This document shows positions 47,427 through 60,858 of a stretch of 64,000 nt of DNA, piece by piece. The notes under the pieces were generated by a model. That model made no database searches. It was not told where the DNA came from and saw only the letters and a list, made by a program, of their open reading frames with translations. Numbering within the stretch: the first letter of the stretch is position 1; each line of letters begins with the position of its first letter. The stretch spans positions 868,001 to 932,000 of the forward strand of contig MU839833.1 of the NCBI GenBank assembly GCA_030411725.1. Direction: 5' to 3'. Source of the DNA: Echria macrotheca. Lineage: Eukaryota > Ascomycota > Sordariomycetes > Sordariales > Schizotheciaceae. Position numbers and translations under genes: made by a program.

Positions 47427-50400
47427 GACGGCCAAATCGGAGCGCCAAAGGAAGGGGGACAACAAAAAGAAAAAAAACGTACGGCGGCTCCGGTCTCAGC
47501 GACTGGATCGAGGCTAATTGATGAGGGTGCGGGAGGAGGGTAACCGGCCAGAAAAGTGCGTTTTGGCCGCTCGCTGCTGCTTCTCGATCTCGCCCTCTGC
47601 TTGGCTGCCGTTCAGGGTGGGCTCATGGACGGGCTCAGGTTGGTGGGCGAAGCTGCGGATGGCTCTGCCCGTCTGGCTCGCGGGCACTGGCTGGATAGTT
47701 ACTGGCCGCCGAGGTCTGCGAAGTGTTACTTGTTCTGGCTGTCTGTTCTGGTTGCACGGGTTAAAATCGCTGGACTGCCGACACACACAGTGCGAGCCCC
47801 GCGGCGGCAAGCGCCTTTCAAGATCAAGCTCGCGAACGAACAAGGAACAGGGGCTTTGGGTGAAGGTTGAGAGGCACGTCAACGCGAACCCCGCAGCCTT
47901 CTTCTAGACGTGCACCTTTTTTGGCTCTTTGCCGTGTCGCCCACCTTGCGGTCGCGCTGCTGCTGTCCTTGTTGATGCCGCTTTGTCGACAGGAGCCGGG
48001 CGAACAAACGCACCCAACAGGCTCAGGTTCTGTTCTTTCACTCCCGTCGTTGGACGATGCGGGCGAGGGTTTGTCGCACCAGGATCCGTCTCGGCCGTTC
48101 TTACTGGTCAATCAAGCATCTGCCTCGTGGGGAGGAGAGCCGACAGGTGAATCTCGCAGTGCCGCAGAAGCCAGATGCACAGAAAACCCGCTGGCCCATG
48201 CCACCCCGAACGTCTGGGGTCTCGAGCATGCGGTGATCGCTGATATCGATGCTGGTCCGAGCAAGCGCACTTGAAGAGGGCGGAGCGAGGGCAGGCGAGC
48301 GTCAGAGTGCTGGGCGACGAGGTGAGTAGCTTCAAATGGTTCGAGACCGCGATGCTCCAGTAGAAAGTCACAGAGAGAATCGAAAATCCGGTGGTTCAAG
48401 CTGGAGGGGAAGAAGGAATTTTCCTGGGATTGTTCTGGCTGGACAGCGAGCACAAACGGCAAGCGAACTGATGAAGGAGCGGCAGTGGAGCCACGGTACT
48501 GGTGGTTGTTTGCGCGGGAAATTCACGAGCCATGGCAAGGATATGGATGGTCCTCTCCACGTCACAGACCAGCAGTGCACATCGACCCCGGACAGAGCCG
48601 TCATGATGCTCCCATATTCCGACTCCAGCAGCATGGAGATACATACTACTCCCTCCTCTCTTTCGTCTCGTAAACATGCCCAGAATCAGTCTGCCGTCCT
48701 GACATGCCAGTGGCAGCAGCGAGTTACGGCACGTAGGGTCCTCTGTGAGCAACTGCATGATGTTGCTTGATGCTCGACCCCGCCACAATGCCGTTTTTAG
48801 GATCGACAGCGTTGAAAGAATGCTGCTGTGGCTGCTTGTCCCGGGGCGTGCGTGGGGCAGCTCTGGTTTCGCGATTGCGCCCCACCAGGATATTAAATGG
48901 CCAAGGACAACCGTTGCAGCTCAACCTGAGTCCGTCCCTGATACCCCTGGGCAACAGTTGATTTCCTTCCTGGCTGCATTCGAGAAGACTGACCTTGGTC
49001 TTGATGGATATGAAGCATGCATAGATAAGAGTTTTGTAGGCCTCGGCTGTTGCATCACAATCGAGCGACGGAGCTACCAGCTCTACGGTGTAGAGTAGGT
49101 AGGTAGTTCCAAGTTGCCGCAAACACGAGCTTCAATTCAAGGTGGGTGGCCAGATCCAATGGCCGACGGGCCATTCCATTCTCGATAACGGGTGCCACGC
49201 ACCAACAGCTATCTGGGAAGCTGGCTATCTTTGGCTCTGAGCACTGCTGCTACCTGGGCAGCGTTGTGTTTGGTACCCATCCACACCTCTTGTTCCATAT
49301 TGGGACGGTTGCCCTCCTCGGTTGAACCGAGTCGGTTCCCAGCCGTCAAGTTCCGTCCGAGAGCATCCACGATAATCAGCGGCAATCAATGCTGACCTGC
49401 AAGTTGCAAGGTGAATAAGGAACTGTGATCCGTCTTTTCCATCGCTCCAGCCCGCCATAACCGTGTCCCGCAACCTGTCAGCCCTAGTTTAACAACCCCC
49501 GGAAAAACCAACCAGTTCTCCGCAACAAGGCATTTCACCATGCTCCGCGAGCTTTTGGCTGTCCGGAGGTACTGTAGGCACTGCTTTGGCTTTTATTGAT
49601 GCCCTCACCCGAATGCATTTGGCGGGTTCGGCATCTGATTCCAGTCGCGGGCCTCGGCCAAATGTCTGGTGTGGTCCGGCAACAGTGACTGAGTGAAGCA
49701 TCCATCGTCACAGAATGGGAAGCCCTCTTGGCGCTCCATATGGGCACGCCTCGCCCGCTGCAGTTCACGGTGGCAACGCTGCGAGGACCAATGCGATTCA
49801 AGTCCTCATCACCTTCGGCCATCACCCCAAAAACAAAACTAGAGACCACTAAACCTTCGTGCCTTCCACGCTGGGAGAACTAGTCTTTGGGTTCAACCCT
49901 CATGATTGGCTAGTTGGCCGCAGCGTGCTGGGTTTTTCTATTCTTACGCCGTCCATTCGTCACCCCGCGTCGTTCTATCGGGCCAAGGGGCTTCCAGAAT
50001 TCTGGTAGAAGCATTTCACGGGCCAGCAGACCAGCACATGCAAGAATGGGAGGGAGGACGCGTTCTTATGCATAGCAAAAACTCGAATACCATCAATAGT
50101 CTTCAAGCGACGGCCTCGACCGTGTCATGCATAGTTATTTAGGGAGAGAGGTGCGGATATCCGTAGCGGGATTTTCGCTTTGCTGGTCAGCCACAAGCTG
50201 GTCTTGGACAAGACGACAACACCCTCCTTGTGGCTGGTGTGCTGAGTGTGACGGGCCACTCTGCAATCATCAGCCGTTTCTAGATACAGGATTTTTCGTT
50301 CGTGAACTCACTTGCTTTTACTGTGAATGGATACAAACAAAACATTTTGCCCGTAACCCCCACCATCAGCTCGCCAACTGTGAGATTCGGCGTGGCAGCT

Positions 50401-50986
50401 GGTATGCCCCACTCCACAGGCGAGCCAGCCAAGCGGAGGCGTGGCTGACCGGAGGGTGAAGCTAAAACCGAAAAGTCCACTTCGACCCTGAGATTTCAGG
50501 AACTAAACTTAAACCAACTTCAAGACCGTGCTGGCCTCTTCGTGCGCATCCTCACGACGGTTGCAACACCTGCTCTAGTCTACGCTCTTGACCTACATTA
50601 GCCCCAATTGCATGTGCAATATGTTCTAGATAAATACCACACTCGAACTGCTCTCCTTCTCCCATATTCTTTCCTCAAAACACCATCCCCCGACAGCTTC
50701 GGTACGCAATCCCCACGCTCGTCGGCTCGACTGCTGGACATTTTCGCTGACTACGGTGCAGCGGCACTCGATATCACAGGAATCTGACACATAGACACGC
50801 TGCTGTCTCTCAACGTGTATGTGTTCTCTCCTATTGCCCCTCCCATCAGCAAAGCACCTGTCCTGCCTGTGCTGTGTCGATTCCTGGCTAATCCTCTGTT
50901 GCAAAGTTATCTCTGCTCAGTCGCTGAGCAGCTCATCCCGCCGACACTCGATTCCCGGTCGAATCTACTTGATTGCCTCTACCGCC
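47427..50986. other. large divergent promoter region
   Basis: 3.6 kb between divergent Ste20-like and Scp160-like genes. No frame shows family motifs or intron-joined continuity. The part before 50987 has upstream ATGs, one (50819) in frame with the KH gene. Long regulatory leaders are plausible for both genes. Confidence 0.5.
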
Positions 50987-53900
50987 ATGGCCGATACCGC
51001 GCCCACCCAGCCGTCGGCTGCGTCCCAGCTTCTCCAGCAGCACATTGCTGCCGAGGCTCATCACGTCACCGTCGACGACGTTCCCGACGAAGCCTTCATT
51101 AAACCGGCGGCCTCCCCCGATGCGCCCACGGCCGACTCGAAGCCGTCAGGGGCCGAGTCCGAGCCGATGTCTACCAAGGCTGCTGGAAAGCAGAAGGCCA
51201 AAGACACTGTCGGCTTAGACACACAGTCACACGAACTCTTTCCGGAGCTTGGTGGGCCCAAGCCAAAAGCAAACACGGGCGTTGCTCCCATCTGGGACGC
51301 TAAGAGCACCGTCAATGGCAAGGCCAGCGGCGCTAGCCCCGCCAATGGCACGCCCCGTAGCTCAGCTCCGGCGTCGGGAGTCACCACACCGACCGGGCCC
51401 TCTCTTCGCGGGCCGGGATCTGTCACTATCCCGGGGCGTAACGTCGAGACGCTCTTCCTCGAACCGCATCACCTGCTTCCCCGAAGCCAACTGAAGCGCC
51501 CGATTCCGGATATTCTGAGGGATGTGAATAGGAAGTCCCGTGCCACTATCTCTATGCACACGGCTGGAAATGGTAAATTCAAGCTTGAAGCTGTGGGAAC
51601 ACAGGATGTTGCCTTGAAGGCACTGAAGGACTTGATGAACCAGATTGGATCGAAACAGGTAGTCAAGGTTCCAATTCCCAATTCCGCCCGGGCACATATC
51701 ATTGGCAAGGGCGGTTCCACCATCAAGTCGCTCCAGGAAAAGCACGGCGCGAGGATCCAGCTACCCAAGGCCGAAGACAACCAGGCAGGCGATGAAGACG
51801 AGGACCAAATGATTGATGTCCATGTGGAGGGCAACGCCTTGTCTGCCGCCGCTGCTCGTGACGCGATTTTAAAGATTGCTGGTGAGCGGGCGACAAATGT
51901 CAACACCCGGATGAAGGGTGTCCCGGCCGAGTTTTACCCATTCATCGCCGGCCCCAAGAACACCTTTGTCCATAAGCTGGAGGAGGACAATGGTGTCCAG
52001 ATTCGGGTTCCGCCCCATCAAGCTATGTCATCGCAGCCTCCAACGATGCCCGCTCCTGGACAGGCCCCGGCCTTTGCCCCTGCCCCAAGTGAGAACTGCA
52101 TCCAGCTCGCTGGCGACAGGAACGCTGTCCAGGCTGCCCGAGCGGCCATTGAGCGACGTGTCGAGGAGCTCCGGAGCCAACTGGCTCTGGACCAGGTGTC
52201 GCTTCAGCATGGGCGCCACCGATTCATCATTGGAGATAATGGTGCTTCAATGGATGAATTCTTCGAAGAAACGGGATGTACCATTATCCTTCCAAATGAC
52301 GAGGATGACGATATGGTCACAGTTATCGGGCCTCGCGACAATGTTCAGGCCGGACTGGACAGGGCCATCGATCTCGCGATGAAGGGGCAATGCCTAAACT
52401 TCGACATCTCCAGATTCCATCGTCAGGCGCCGGGCGGTGCGGCTGCGCATGCACGCAATGTGACCCGCTACCTCCGGCATAAAAACGAGATACAGCGGCT
52501 GGAGAAAGCACACAATGTAAAGTTCACCACGCGTTTCACCGAGGAAGGAGTTCTTCCGTGGGAGCTCTCTTCGAGAGACGGCAAAAATGCCATTCGAGCC
52601 CAATCCGAAATCAAGGACTTGGTTGACAGCCATCCTCCGGCCCGGATGACCACGCTTACGGTGGATCCTTTCTTCCACACGTATATCAAGAACGAGATTC
52701 AGCCAAGAGTGAGACAGGATTATGGAGTTCAACTCGTTGTTCCGGATCCCTCAGAGACCAACTTCCCCATTCTTTTAGTCTACGAAGGTCCCTCGAGCCC
52801 TGACTCTTATGAAGTCCCTCGCTCGCAACCAACCCAGCCCGAGATCAATGAAATGCGGAAGTGGCTCCAGGAGGCCCAAAAGCATATTCAAGACGTGGTT
52901 GACCAACAGGAAGAAATTTCGGCCAAGTCACTTGAAATCCCACTTCAGTAAGTGCTAGCCTTTTATTCGCACGTTACGGCCGACTGCTAACATCGCAAGG
53001 TATCACGAGAAGCTCAAGAAGTTCATTAAGAAGGAGCAGGACGTGAAGCGTGATGCTAACAAACCCTCGGTCAGGGCATCTGGTGCTGGCGCAACGGTCA
53101 CTTTCCGTGGTCCCCGCTCAGATGTTGCGTCACTTGTTGCCAAATGCGAAGCCTTCATCGAGCAGGAAAAACAGGATGAGAAGGAACGCGGCTTCACATT
53201 GGAGTTCGAGTTTCCGCAAAAGTTTGCCAATCATCTGATTGGCAAGGGTGGCAGCAACATTCGTGAGCTCAGGGAACGATTTGACGTCGATATTCAGGTC
53301 CAGGATGGCAAAGTCCAGCTCAAAGGCCCGAAGGCCAAGGCTGAGGCAGCCAAGGCTCACATTATTGCTCTTGGCCGCCAGCTTCAGGACGAGACAACGC
53401 ACATCTTGAAGATCGACCCCAAATTCCACAGCGAGCTGATAGGCGCCCAGGGGGCACAGATCACCAGGCTTCAGACCCGACACAAGGTCTTAATCTTCAT
53501 CCCTCGGAATGCGAAGACTCAGAAGGACGACGATTCGGTCGTCGAGGTCGCGAGCGAGGCTGGGAAGCCTCGTCGCCAGCAAGCGCCCGATGAAGTGGTC
53601 GTTCGCGGACCCAAGAAGGGGGCTGATGATGCCCGTGAAGAAATTCTTACTTTCGTTCAATACCTGAAGGACAACTCCTTTACCGCCGTGGTTTCGGTTC
53701 AGCAGGAGCAAGTGAAGTCTTTGATCGGGATTCGAGGTGCTGCGCTGGAGCAACTGCGGCAAGATACCGGGGCAAGGATCGATATCCCTAGCGAGCGAGA
53801 CACGCCAAACGGCCTGGTCGAGATCCAAATCAAGGGTACGAAGGCTCAAGTTGCCGCTGCCAAAAAGATCATTGAAGAAAAGAAGGCGATCTTTGACGAC

Positions 53901-54944
53901 ACGATCACGAAGACGCTAGAGGTGGACCGCAAGTACCACCCGACACTAATCGGCGCGGGTGGCTCTAACATCCGTGACATTGTTGTTCAGGCCGGAGGTT
54001 CCGATGATCGACACGAGGTTGGACGCACAGTCCGGTTCCCCGAACGAGCCACAGATGGGAACATGATCAAGGTTCAAGGACCCAGGGAGGTGGTCAACAA
54101 GATTGTCGCCCACATTGAGGCTTTCGTCGCCCAGCGGGCGAATCAAGTGACCGAGACCATTGAAGTCCCGGTAGATAAGCATCGGTCGCTCATCGGTCGG
54201 GGCGGCGATATCAAACGCGGTCTGGAAGCCCAATTCAAGGTGTCGATTGATATTCCCCGTCAAGGAAGCGGCCAGACTGGTGTCAAGATCGTCGGTCAAT
54301 CGGCAGATGTCGAGAAGGCTAAAGCCCATATTCAGTCGATGCTCAAGGAGCAGCAAGGGGAGACTGTCCAGGTTCCCCGCGCCCTTCACCATGCCGTATC
54401 CAACAATGGGCAGTTCTTCCGGAAGCTCAGGAATGACTTTCATGTCAGCGTGGATCATGCTGGACAGGCTGTGCCCGCTAAGCCAGCTGTTGCCGGCAAA
54501 CCAAGAGCCAACGGCAGCGCTCTTCCCCTGATCACCGATGACGCTGAGGCTACCGCTGACGTCCATTCGTGGAATGTGGTGGAGAATACATCTACGGAGG
54601 AGGGCGATCTTCCCTGGGTTCTACGAGGCTCGGCAGAGAATGTCGAAAAGGCCAAAAAGGCAATCGAGTCGGCGCTCGAGCAAGCCAAGAACCAGAATGC
54701 CACAGGGTATCTGGTCCTGCCTGACCCGAAGACGTACCGATATGTTATCGGACAGGGTGGTAGCAAGGTCAACCAGATCCGCAAGCAAAGCGGATGCAAG
54801 ATCACGGTGCCCAAGGACCAAGCCAAGGACGAAGCTATCGAGGTGGTCGGCACCAAAGAGGGTGTCGAAAAGGCCAAGGATTTGATCCTGGCTGCGGTTA
54901 AAGAGGGGCTCGCCAACGGCAGGGCGCGTGGACCTCGCGGGTAA
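50987..54944 (+). CDS. SCP160: multi-KH-domain RNA-binding protein, Scp160/vigilin-like
   Basis: Two exons, 50987-52947 and 53000-54944, joined over intron 52948-52999 (GTAAGT..GCTAAC..CAAG), give 1,301 aa, in the range of fungal Scp160. After a disordered amino end (about 1-165), KH repeats run to the C-terminus. Intact GxxG loops include IIGKGGS, FIIGDNGA, LIGKGGS, LIGAQGA, LIGIRGA, LIGAGGS, LIGRGGD and VIGQGGS. Degenerate copies (FIAGPKNT, AVSNNGQF) lie between them, as usual in vigilins. The family binds mRNA and polysomes, mostly at the ER, and affects translation and ploidy maintenance. The ATG at 50987 has strong context (ACCGCCATGG). An in-frame ATG at 50819 would add 56 residues. Confidence 0.94.
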
Positions 54945-55861
54945 GGGGTTAATGAAGCATTCGGCAAGGCAATACAAAAGCCAGGTCGTTCCACGGGTGC
55001 ATTTCATCAGTCAATGGCGTGGGCAGGGGAACCAAAAAAAATTAGGCCATTTGGTAGATGGAAAATGGTTGGGAGAGGATTACCAGTTCACCAGCCAGCA
55101 GTTTCTCATTTCTTGCATTCTTGACTAGTTTATCCGTTACACGTCTTCGGGGCAAGGATATGGTGTAGTAGCCACACCGCGATTTTGTCCCGCCCAACTT
55201 CGCTGCCTCGGTTGCCTCTGAAAGATGCGCTTCTAGCTAGCTTAGGAAGTGTATAATAAATATACTCTGATACCTGCGGAAGTTGTGTGCGGACGTGTGC
55301 CCCTTTTCATGAATCCTGTCGCGATTGTGGCCATGGCTATCTGGCCAGGTAAAGTTGGACCAAGACGGTTCGAATAATGTTAGGAAAAGTCTCTGGGTGC
55401 TTTGAGTCAGTTCATGAATTAGATCTAACGTTCGCATTCGACCGCCAGTGATGGCATTCGAATGACAAGGAAGGATCCATCCTCTGACATGTAAATCACA
55501 GTGGGAATACGTTGAACAAACATTAGTGCTCATTTTCTATCTGCCTGCCAATCTTCACACAGGATAGGTATCTGATGTCTACCTTACTCGTACAACAGGA
55601 CAGGAAAACCCTTTCGTTCTGATCGTCTATTCTTTCTCCCATTGGTCATCTAACCGTGACCCCAACCCACCCCCCTTCTTCATACGCCAACCATACCGTT
55701 TCATGATCCCCAGACCTGCCGCTCAGATCAAGTGTGCCCATTCGGAATATGCATGCATGTACGAACCCGACAGCCCGCCCGCCTGTCCTGTTCTGTCCTG
55801 AAATCACCTTGCCCACCGTGACGCCTAACAAAGTGCCAAAAAAAATCAATCAAGAAAAGAA
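54945..55861. other. convergent 3' flank
   Basis: About 0.9 kb between converging stops. T/A-rich blocks and CTGTC repeats lie near 55780-55800. No gene was recognised. Confidence 0.5.
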
Positions 55862-58800
55862 TCACATAAAATCCTCTTCCTCGGTCTCGTCAGAGTCACC
55901 AGGCTTACGGCCCATCGCCAGCTTGGCCGCCTCATCGGCGAGCGTGATAATATCCCGCAGTAGCTCCTCGGAGCGCGTAATACGCGAGTTGCTTGACCCA
56001 TCGGCAGGTGCCGTCGCGGTGCCCTGGACGGGCTGTGACAAGGGAGGGAGGGGGTTCTTCACACCGATCTGTTTGGCCAAGTCTTCGGCGGCTTGGAAAG
56101 CGAACTGGTAGCTACTCGGGTCATCAAAGGCGGCCCGAGGAAGAGTTGGCGGCGGCGGTGGCGGCGGTGGCGGGCTGGCGGGCTTGACACGGACCTTGAC
56201 CTCTCCGGCTACACCGTCGATTCTGAGGGTATGTGTGTGGGCCTCAGCCGAGACGTTATTTGTCGACTGGGGACCAACATTAGGCGGCGGGGTCACCGAG
56301 ACCAAGTTGCGCAGAAAAGTGTTGGCCGCCTCGGAACCATCGAGCAACCACTTGAGACAAATCTGCACTCGCTCCCTAGAGTAGCGGTTGTTGTCGTCGT
56401 AGACGCAGCAATTCATGAGAGCTACGATACCGTTGTATTTCATAATCTGCTCCTGGACCAGAGCATTTCCGGGGCTGCGCTGTCCGGGAGGTGGCTGGAG
56501 GAGGGCGGCGGTAAGGTGGAGGATCTGGCCCTTGATCCCGGACCAGGTAAAGTTGTGCGCCGGCTCTTGCATCGGCGGGGGCGGCGGAGGCGGCGGAGAC
56601 GGCAGATCTTCGGGGCCGTCCTCGTAGTTAGGGCCGTGGTCGTAATTGGGATCGGTCCCTGCGTGTGCCTCGGTGTTTGAGTTTGGCGATGGGCGATGAG
56701 GCGACCGATCCGGTGGCCCGACAAGCGGCTTCTTCGGCACGGCGGCCTCGAGGCCCTTCAGAAGCGTGATAAGCTCGTAGCTGAGTTCCCAGTTGATCAG
56801 TTCCTGCCGGGTTTCCGGGTGGCTGATCACTGTCGTCAGCAGCTCCAAAAATTGCTGGAGCCCGTCTTTGGCACGCTCCATATCCCAGCTGTCGACCGGG
56901 AACTCGGAAGACTCGATATGACCGCCGTGGATTTTGGATTGAAGATCCATCAGTGCGGCACACTCGGGAACTATGCGACTGCGGAACTGGAGAAACAGGA
57001 AATGGATAAGCTTGATATCGTCCTCGTGCTCTATCGCATTGCCTGGCGTCTCGCTGTGTCGCGGTTGCAACATAGCATTGAGAAGTCGCAGGAGAACGGT
57101 TTGAGCGGGCGAGATAATGTCCTTTGGTATGCGCAATGACTGCCATGCGAAGGGAATCAAGGCGTTTTGGTGGATGGCCTCGACGATCTGGACGGTGAAC
57201 TTGAAAATGTTGCTCTGCTCGTTCTTCTCCCACACGGCGATGAACACCAGGATCTCTCTCAGGAGGCTCCTTCCACACTCCAGAGCCAAAAACATGCGGC
57301 AGCGCGTCTTTTGCAAGTTCTCCCCCGTCTTACTCGGGGGCAAGCCGGGAGTGTCCAGGATACATGATTTGACTATCATGTGCAGCACTTCAATTTGCTT
57401 GGGATCCAGGATATTGGGGACTTCGGTGAGAAGGCCACCCATAGGACCCTCCCCATAAGAGTCGTCGTCATCGATGTCCTCCTCTTCCATCTCCTGGATC
57501 AAATCGTCGTCGTCGTTGTAGTCGTGTTCCTGTTCGCTGCTCTCCTTGGCATCGTCATCTCTCGGTGCATCAGGTAGATGCGGTCCCTCACCAGGGGCAT
57601 CCATCTCGTCCGGCTGGAAAGACGGTCGGACGCAGCGACCAGCCAGGTTTGACTTGCAGCTCTCCAATCGCTGTTGGGCGAACTCGACCGACGCCATCGG
57701 AACAACCCATTCCTCGTAATTGGGATCACGGACGGTGCCCCAAAACATGTCGACCTCCATCGAGACACGTCTGTAAATGTGGTCCATTTCAAATTTGTCG
57801 AGCTTGTTGCCATCCTTCCAGTCGGCCTTGGTCGCTTCCGTCCAATGGGAGTCATCGACGGGGTTGCCAATGTCGTCTGCTCTAACTCGTACAGAGCCCT
57901 CGGGCAGCCAATTCCAGGCCAACGGCATGATCCGGGGAAGTCGGCCAGGCAAGTCCCCTCTTCGTCCAAGTGTCTCTTCGTACTCGACCAAGAGTTTCCG
58001 CGCTTTGTCGCAGAAGCGCGAGTTTCGCTCGATCCAGTTCTGGATCTCCACCTTGGCCTTATCAGGGCGGAAGTCCCCGGCGTTTCCGGTGTTGTACTGG
58101 ACGTAATAGCCGGCTTCTTCTTCAAAGAGAACAGTGGACCAAAACGACATCTTATTCCTGTCGTGCCTGGCGATCCAGTTATGCGCTTGCTGGAGGCCCG
58201 TCACGAGGAGCTTCTTGACTGTTACCCAGTGTTAGCGTGGTGGCATTTCGGGCCGCAGTGAACCTACACATGTCTGAGATCTCGTTCAGTCTGGCGCGGA
58301 CATTCTCATCCACCAGGTCGCCATCGTAGGCCTTTCCCGTGACGTTGACGCAGAGGATAATCAGCTGGTAGAGCATCTGGTCGAACTGGGCAGCAGCGCA
58401 TAAGTCCTGTGGGACTTCGGGCTCGGGCGTGACCTGTAAGTTTCTCGCGATGTGCATCAACTTGAGAAGGAGATGCAGATCTTCCTTGAGGGAGGTGTAG
58501 TTCTTGAGAATCATGGCCGTAGTCTCCTGGGGAGTGGGGGCTCTGTCATGCTCATCTGGGTGTAGCGGTAGCTGCCCCAGTGTGCGGTTTGTCAGGCTGG
58601 GGATGCCGGCAGCAAAACACTTGGTGAGCCAGATCCAGACCTCGACGCTCTCTGCCAGCGCCACACTATGGGTATGCGTGAGTATAGATACTTGAAGGGA
58701 CCAATATCGGGAATTTGCTTACCGCACTTCCATAATGCTGTGGGTCTTCTCCAGCGTCCGGGTGATGAACTTGGTAACGAAGGCCATGGTCTTGGGACCG

Positions 58801-59198
58801 ATGGCGGGATCCAGTCTCAACCATCCCTCGAAGCAGCTCATGCCCGATGTGAAGCACAGCTCTTCGATGGTGGGAGGGCGCACCTTGATTTTCTCGGGCT
58901 GGGCCGACTCTGGGGCGGGGCTCTTGGAGGGAGGCTCAAGGAGGATGGGCCTGACGGGAGCCGCAGGAGTCGGCGGCGTAGAGGGTGCGGCCGAGTCTGT
59001 TGCGCCCGCGGCGGCGGTGGATGGTGCCGAGGGGGCATTTGCGGTGGTTGATTTGGAAGTCATGGCAGGCTCACTGAGAGCGGCGCGGCCGCTGTTGAGA
59101 TGTTCTTCGAGGGCCTGGGCGTGGCGCTGGATGGAAGCCGTGAGTGCTCTGACTGTCGACAGGTCCCGTGCGAGGTCCTTCATGGGGTTGGAGGCCAT
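55862..59198 (-). CDS. large conserved-looking protein of unknown function, helical with polyproline tracts
   Basis: Three exons, 59198-58723, 58665-58268 and 58218-55862, give 1,076 aa. Introns 58722-58666 (GTAAGC..CATAG) and 58267-58219 (GTAGGT..GCTAAC..ACAG) are in phase. It starts MASNPMKDLARDLSTVRALT, has a Pro/Ala/Ser linker, then long helical stretches (FVTKFITRTLEKTHSIMEVR, ILKNYTSLKEDLHLLLKLMH). A Trp-rich block follows (MSFWSTVLFEEEAGYYVQYN). An acidic insert of Asp/Glu runs lies at about 510-555. More armadillo-like helices follow (AFWQSL-type, LLRLLNAML). Two polyproline runs occur near residues 834 and 980. There is no FH2 domain, so it is not a formin. I cannot name the family. 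Confidence 0.8.
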
Positions 59199-59875
59199 GT
59201 TGCCAAGCCGTCGAAAATATATTCGGCAAGGACGTGTCGGCAACGAGTGGCGTGGAGGTGCGCTTCAGGTCGTGGGGCCCCGCCGAAATCTCAGCAGCTG
59301 GGGTTTCCGTCTGAACTATCGGACGGTTTCTGCATAACAGCTTCGGCCTGGTTATGCAACTAGCTTCGACGTTTCCTTGTCGTTACGACGGCTTACACAA
59401 AATAAGACGTAAGTGGGGTTGCTGCCCAAAAACTGTCTGTCAGCAGGTAATGATCTCAAGAGACCTTGGAGTGTAGTTATTTAACAACTTCTGGTGGTTA
59501 TTGCAGCGGTTGAGGCGGCGTGGTTGGTTTGCAAATTGTTAGCACTGAGATCCCTGTCATTTAGTGGCGTGCGCCGCGGCCTGCAGGGGTGTAGGCCTAG
59601 GATTTGTGATCAACTCCAACGTCGTCGCAATGGCGGGGTAATTGGGAAAGCCGCGACCCCGCGGTGAGAAAAATTACCGCGACAAAAAAAAAATTGTTAC
59701 GAAGGTGTGCTTATTTATTTCTAGATACCTGAATATACCAAACTCGAGTTATATCTCTTCTATGCTATATGTGCTGCTGACTTGGAACTGAGATTGGTTT
59801 CATCTGTTGACAAGTGTTGCTCTTGGATAGTTATCTGTTCGGTCCCATTTTCGTCCATTTCTCAGCTCCAGAAAG
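59199..59875. other. divergent promoter region
   Basis: 677 bp between divergent starts. A CCGCGGTGAG..ACCGCG inverted pair lies near 59657-59681 beside a poly-A tract. No coding frame. Confidence 0.5.
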
Positions 59876-60858
59876 ATGACGACGCCGCTTCCAGACCACT
59901 TTGACAGTTCGTCCGGCCTGCCATAACCCCTCCGAGGATCTCAGTACTGATACAGCCCCCAGAACCGGTGCACATCGCCGTCATCGGCGGCACCGGCCTC
60001 GGCAAGCTCGATGGCTACACGCCCGTCGCCGCGCTCGACGTCTCAACGCCCTGGGGCAAGCCCTCGGCGCCCATCATGATCCTCGAGCACGGCGGCATCC
60101 CCGTAGCCTTCCTCGCCCGACACGGCCTGTATCACCAACTCGCACCCCACGAGATCCCCGTGCGCGCCAACATCGCCGCCCTCCGGTCCCTGGGCGTGCG
60201 CACCATCATCGCCTTCTCGGCCGTTGGCTCGCTACGCGAGGAGATCAAGCCCATGGACTTCGTCGTTCCCGACCAGATCATCGACCGGACCAAGGGCATC
60301 CGGCCCTTCACCTTCTTTGAGGGCGGCGTGGTCGGCCACGTCGGCTTCGCGGATCCCTTCGACGCCGGGCTCGCCTCGGTCGTGCAAAAGTGCGCGGCCG
60401 CCATGCAGGGCGAAGGCGTCGTCCTCCACCGCGGCGGCACCGTCATCTGCATGGAGGGCCCGCAGTTCAGCACGCGCGCCGAGAGCAACATGTACCGCGC
60501 CTGGGGCGGCTCCGTCATCAACATGAGCGCGCTGCCCGAGGCCAAGCTGGCGCGCGAGGCCGAGCTCGCCTACCAGATGATCTGCATGGCGACCGACTAC
60601 GACTGCTGGCACACGACCGAGGATGTCGACGTCGCCATGGTACTCAAGTACATGGATGCCAACAGCAAGAACGCAAAGCACCTCGTCGGCGCCGTGCTCG
60701 ACGAGCTCTGCCACCAGGATAAGAGCGACATGGTGCTTGCCAAGCACTGGGAGGGCAGCGCCCAGGGGGCTGTCAAGTTCATGACTAAACCGGCCGGGCG
60801 GGACCCTGAGGCCATGAAACGCGTCGAGTTCCTTTTCCCCGGCTTCTGGGACAATTAG
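59876..60858 (+). CDS. S-methyl-5'-thioadenosine phosphorylase
   Basis: Two exons, 59876-59906 and 59963-60858, give 308 aa. The 31-nt first exon (MTTPLPDHFD) joins over intron 59907-59962 (GTTCGT..TACTGAT..CCCAG). The enzyme splits methylthioadenosine with phosphate to adenine and methylthioribose-1-phosphate in the methionine salvage pathway; yeast counterpart is Meu1. Visible family marks are HIAVIGGTGLGKL, FLARHGLYHQLAPHEIPVRA, IAFSAVGSLREEIKPMDFVV, the substrate motif GPQFSTRAES and the NMSALPEAKLAREAELAY segment. The start has a good context (GAAAGATGAC). It shares its promoter region with the divergent gene at 55862-59198. Confidence 0.95.

Noticed and set aside
56690..57280. Long frames on both strands within the 55862-59198 gene
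   Set aside because: Out-of-frame shadows of a three-exon gene whose splice phases are consistent.
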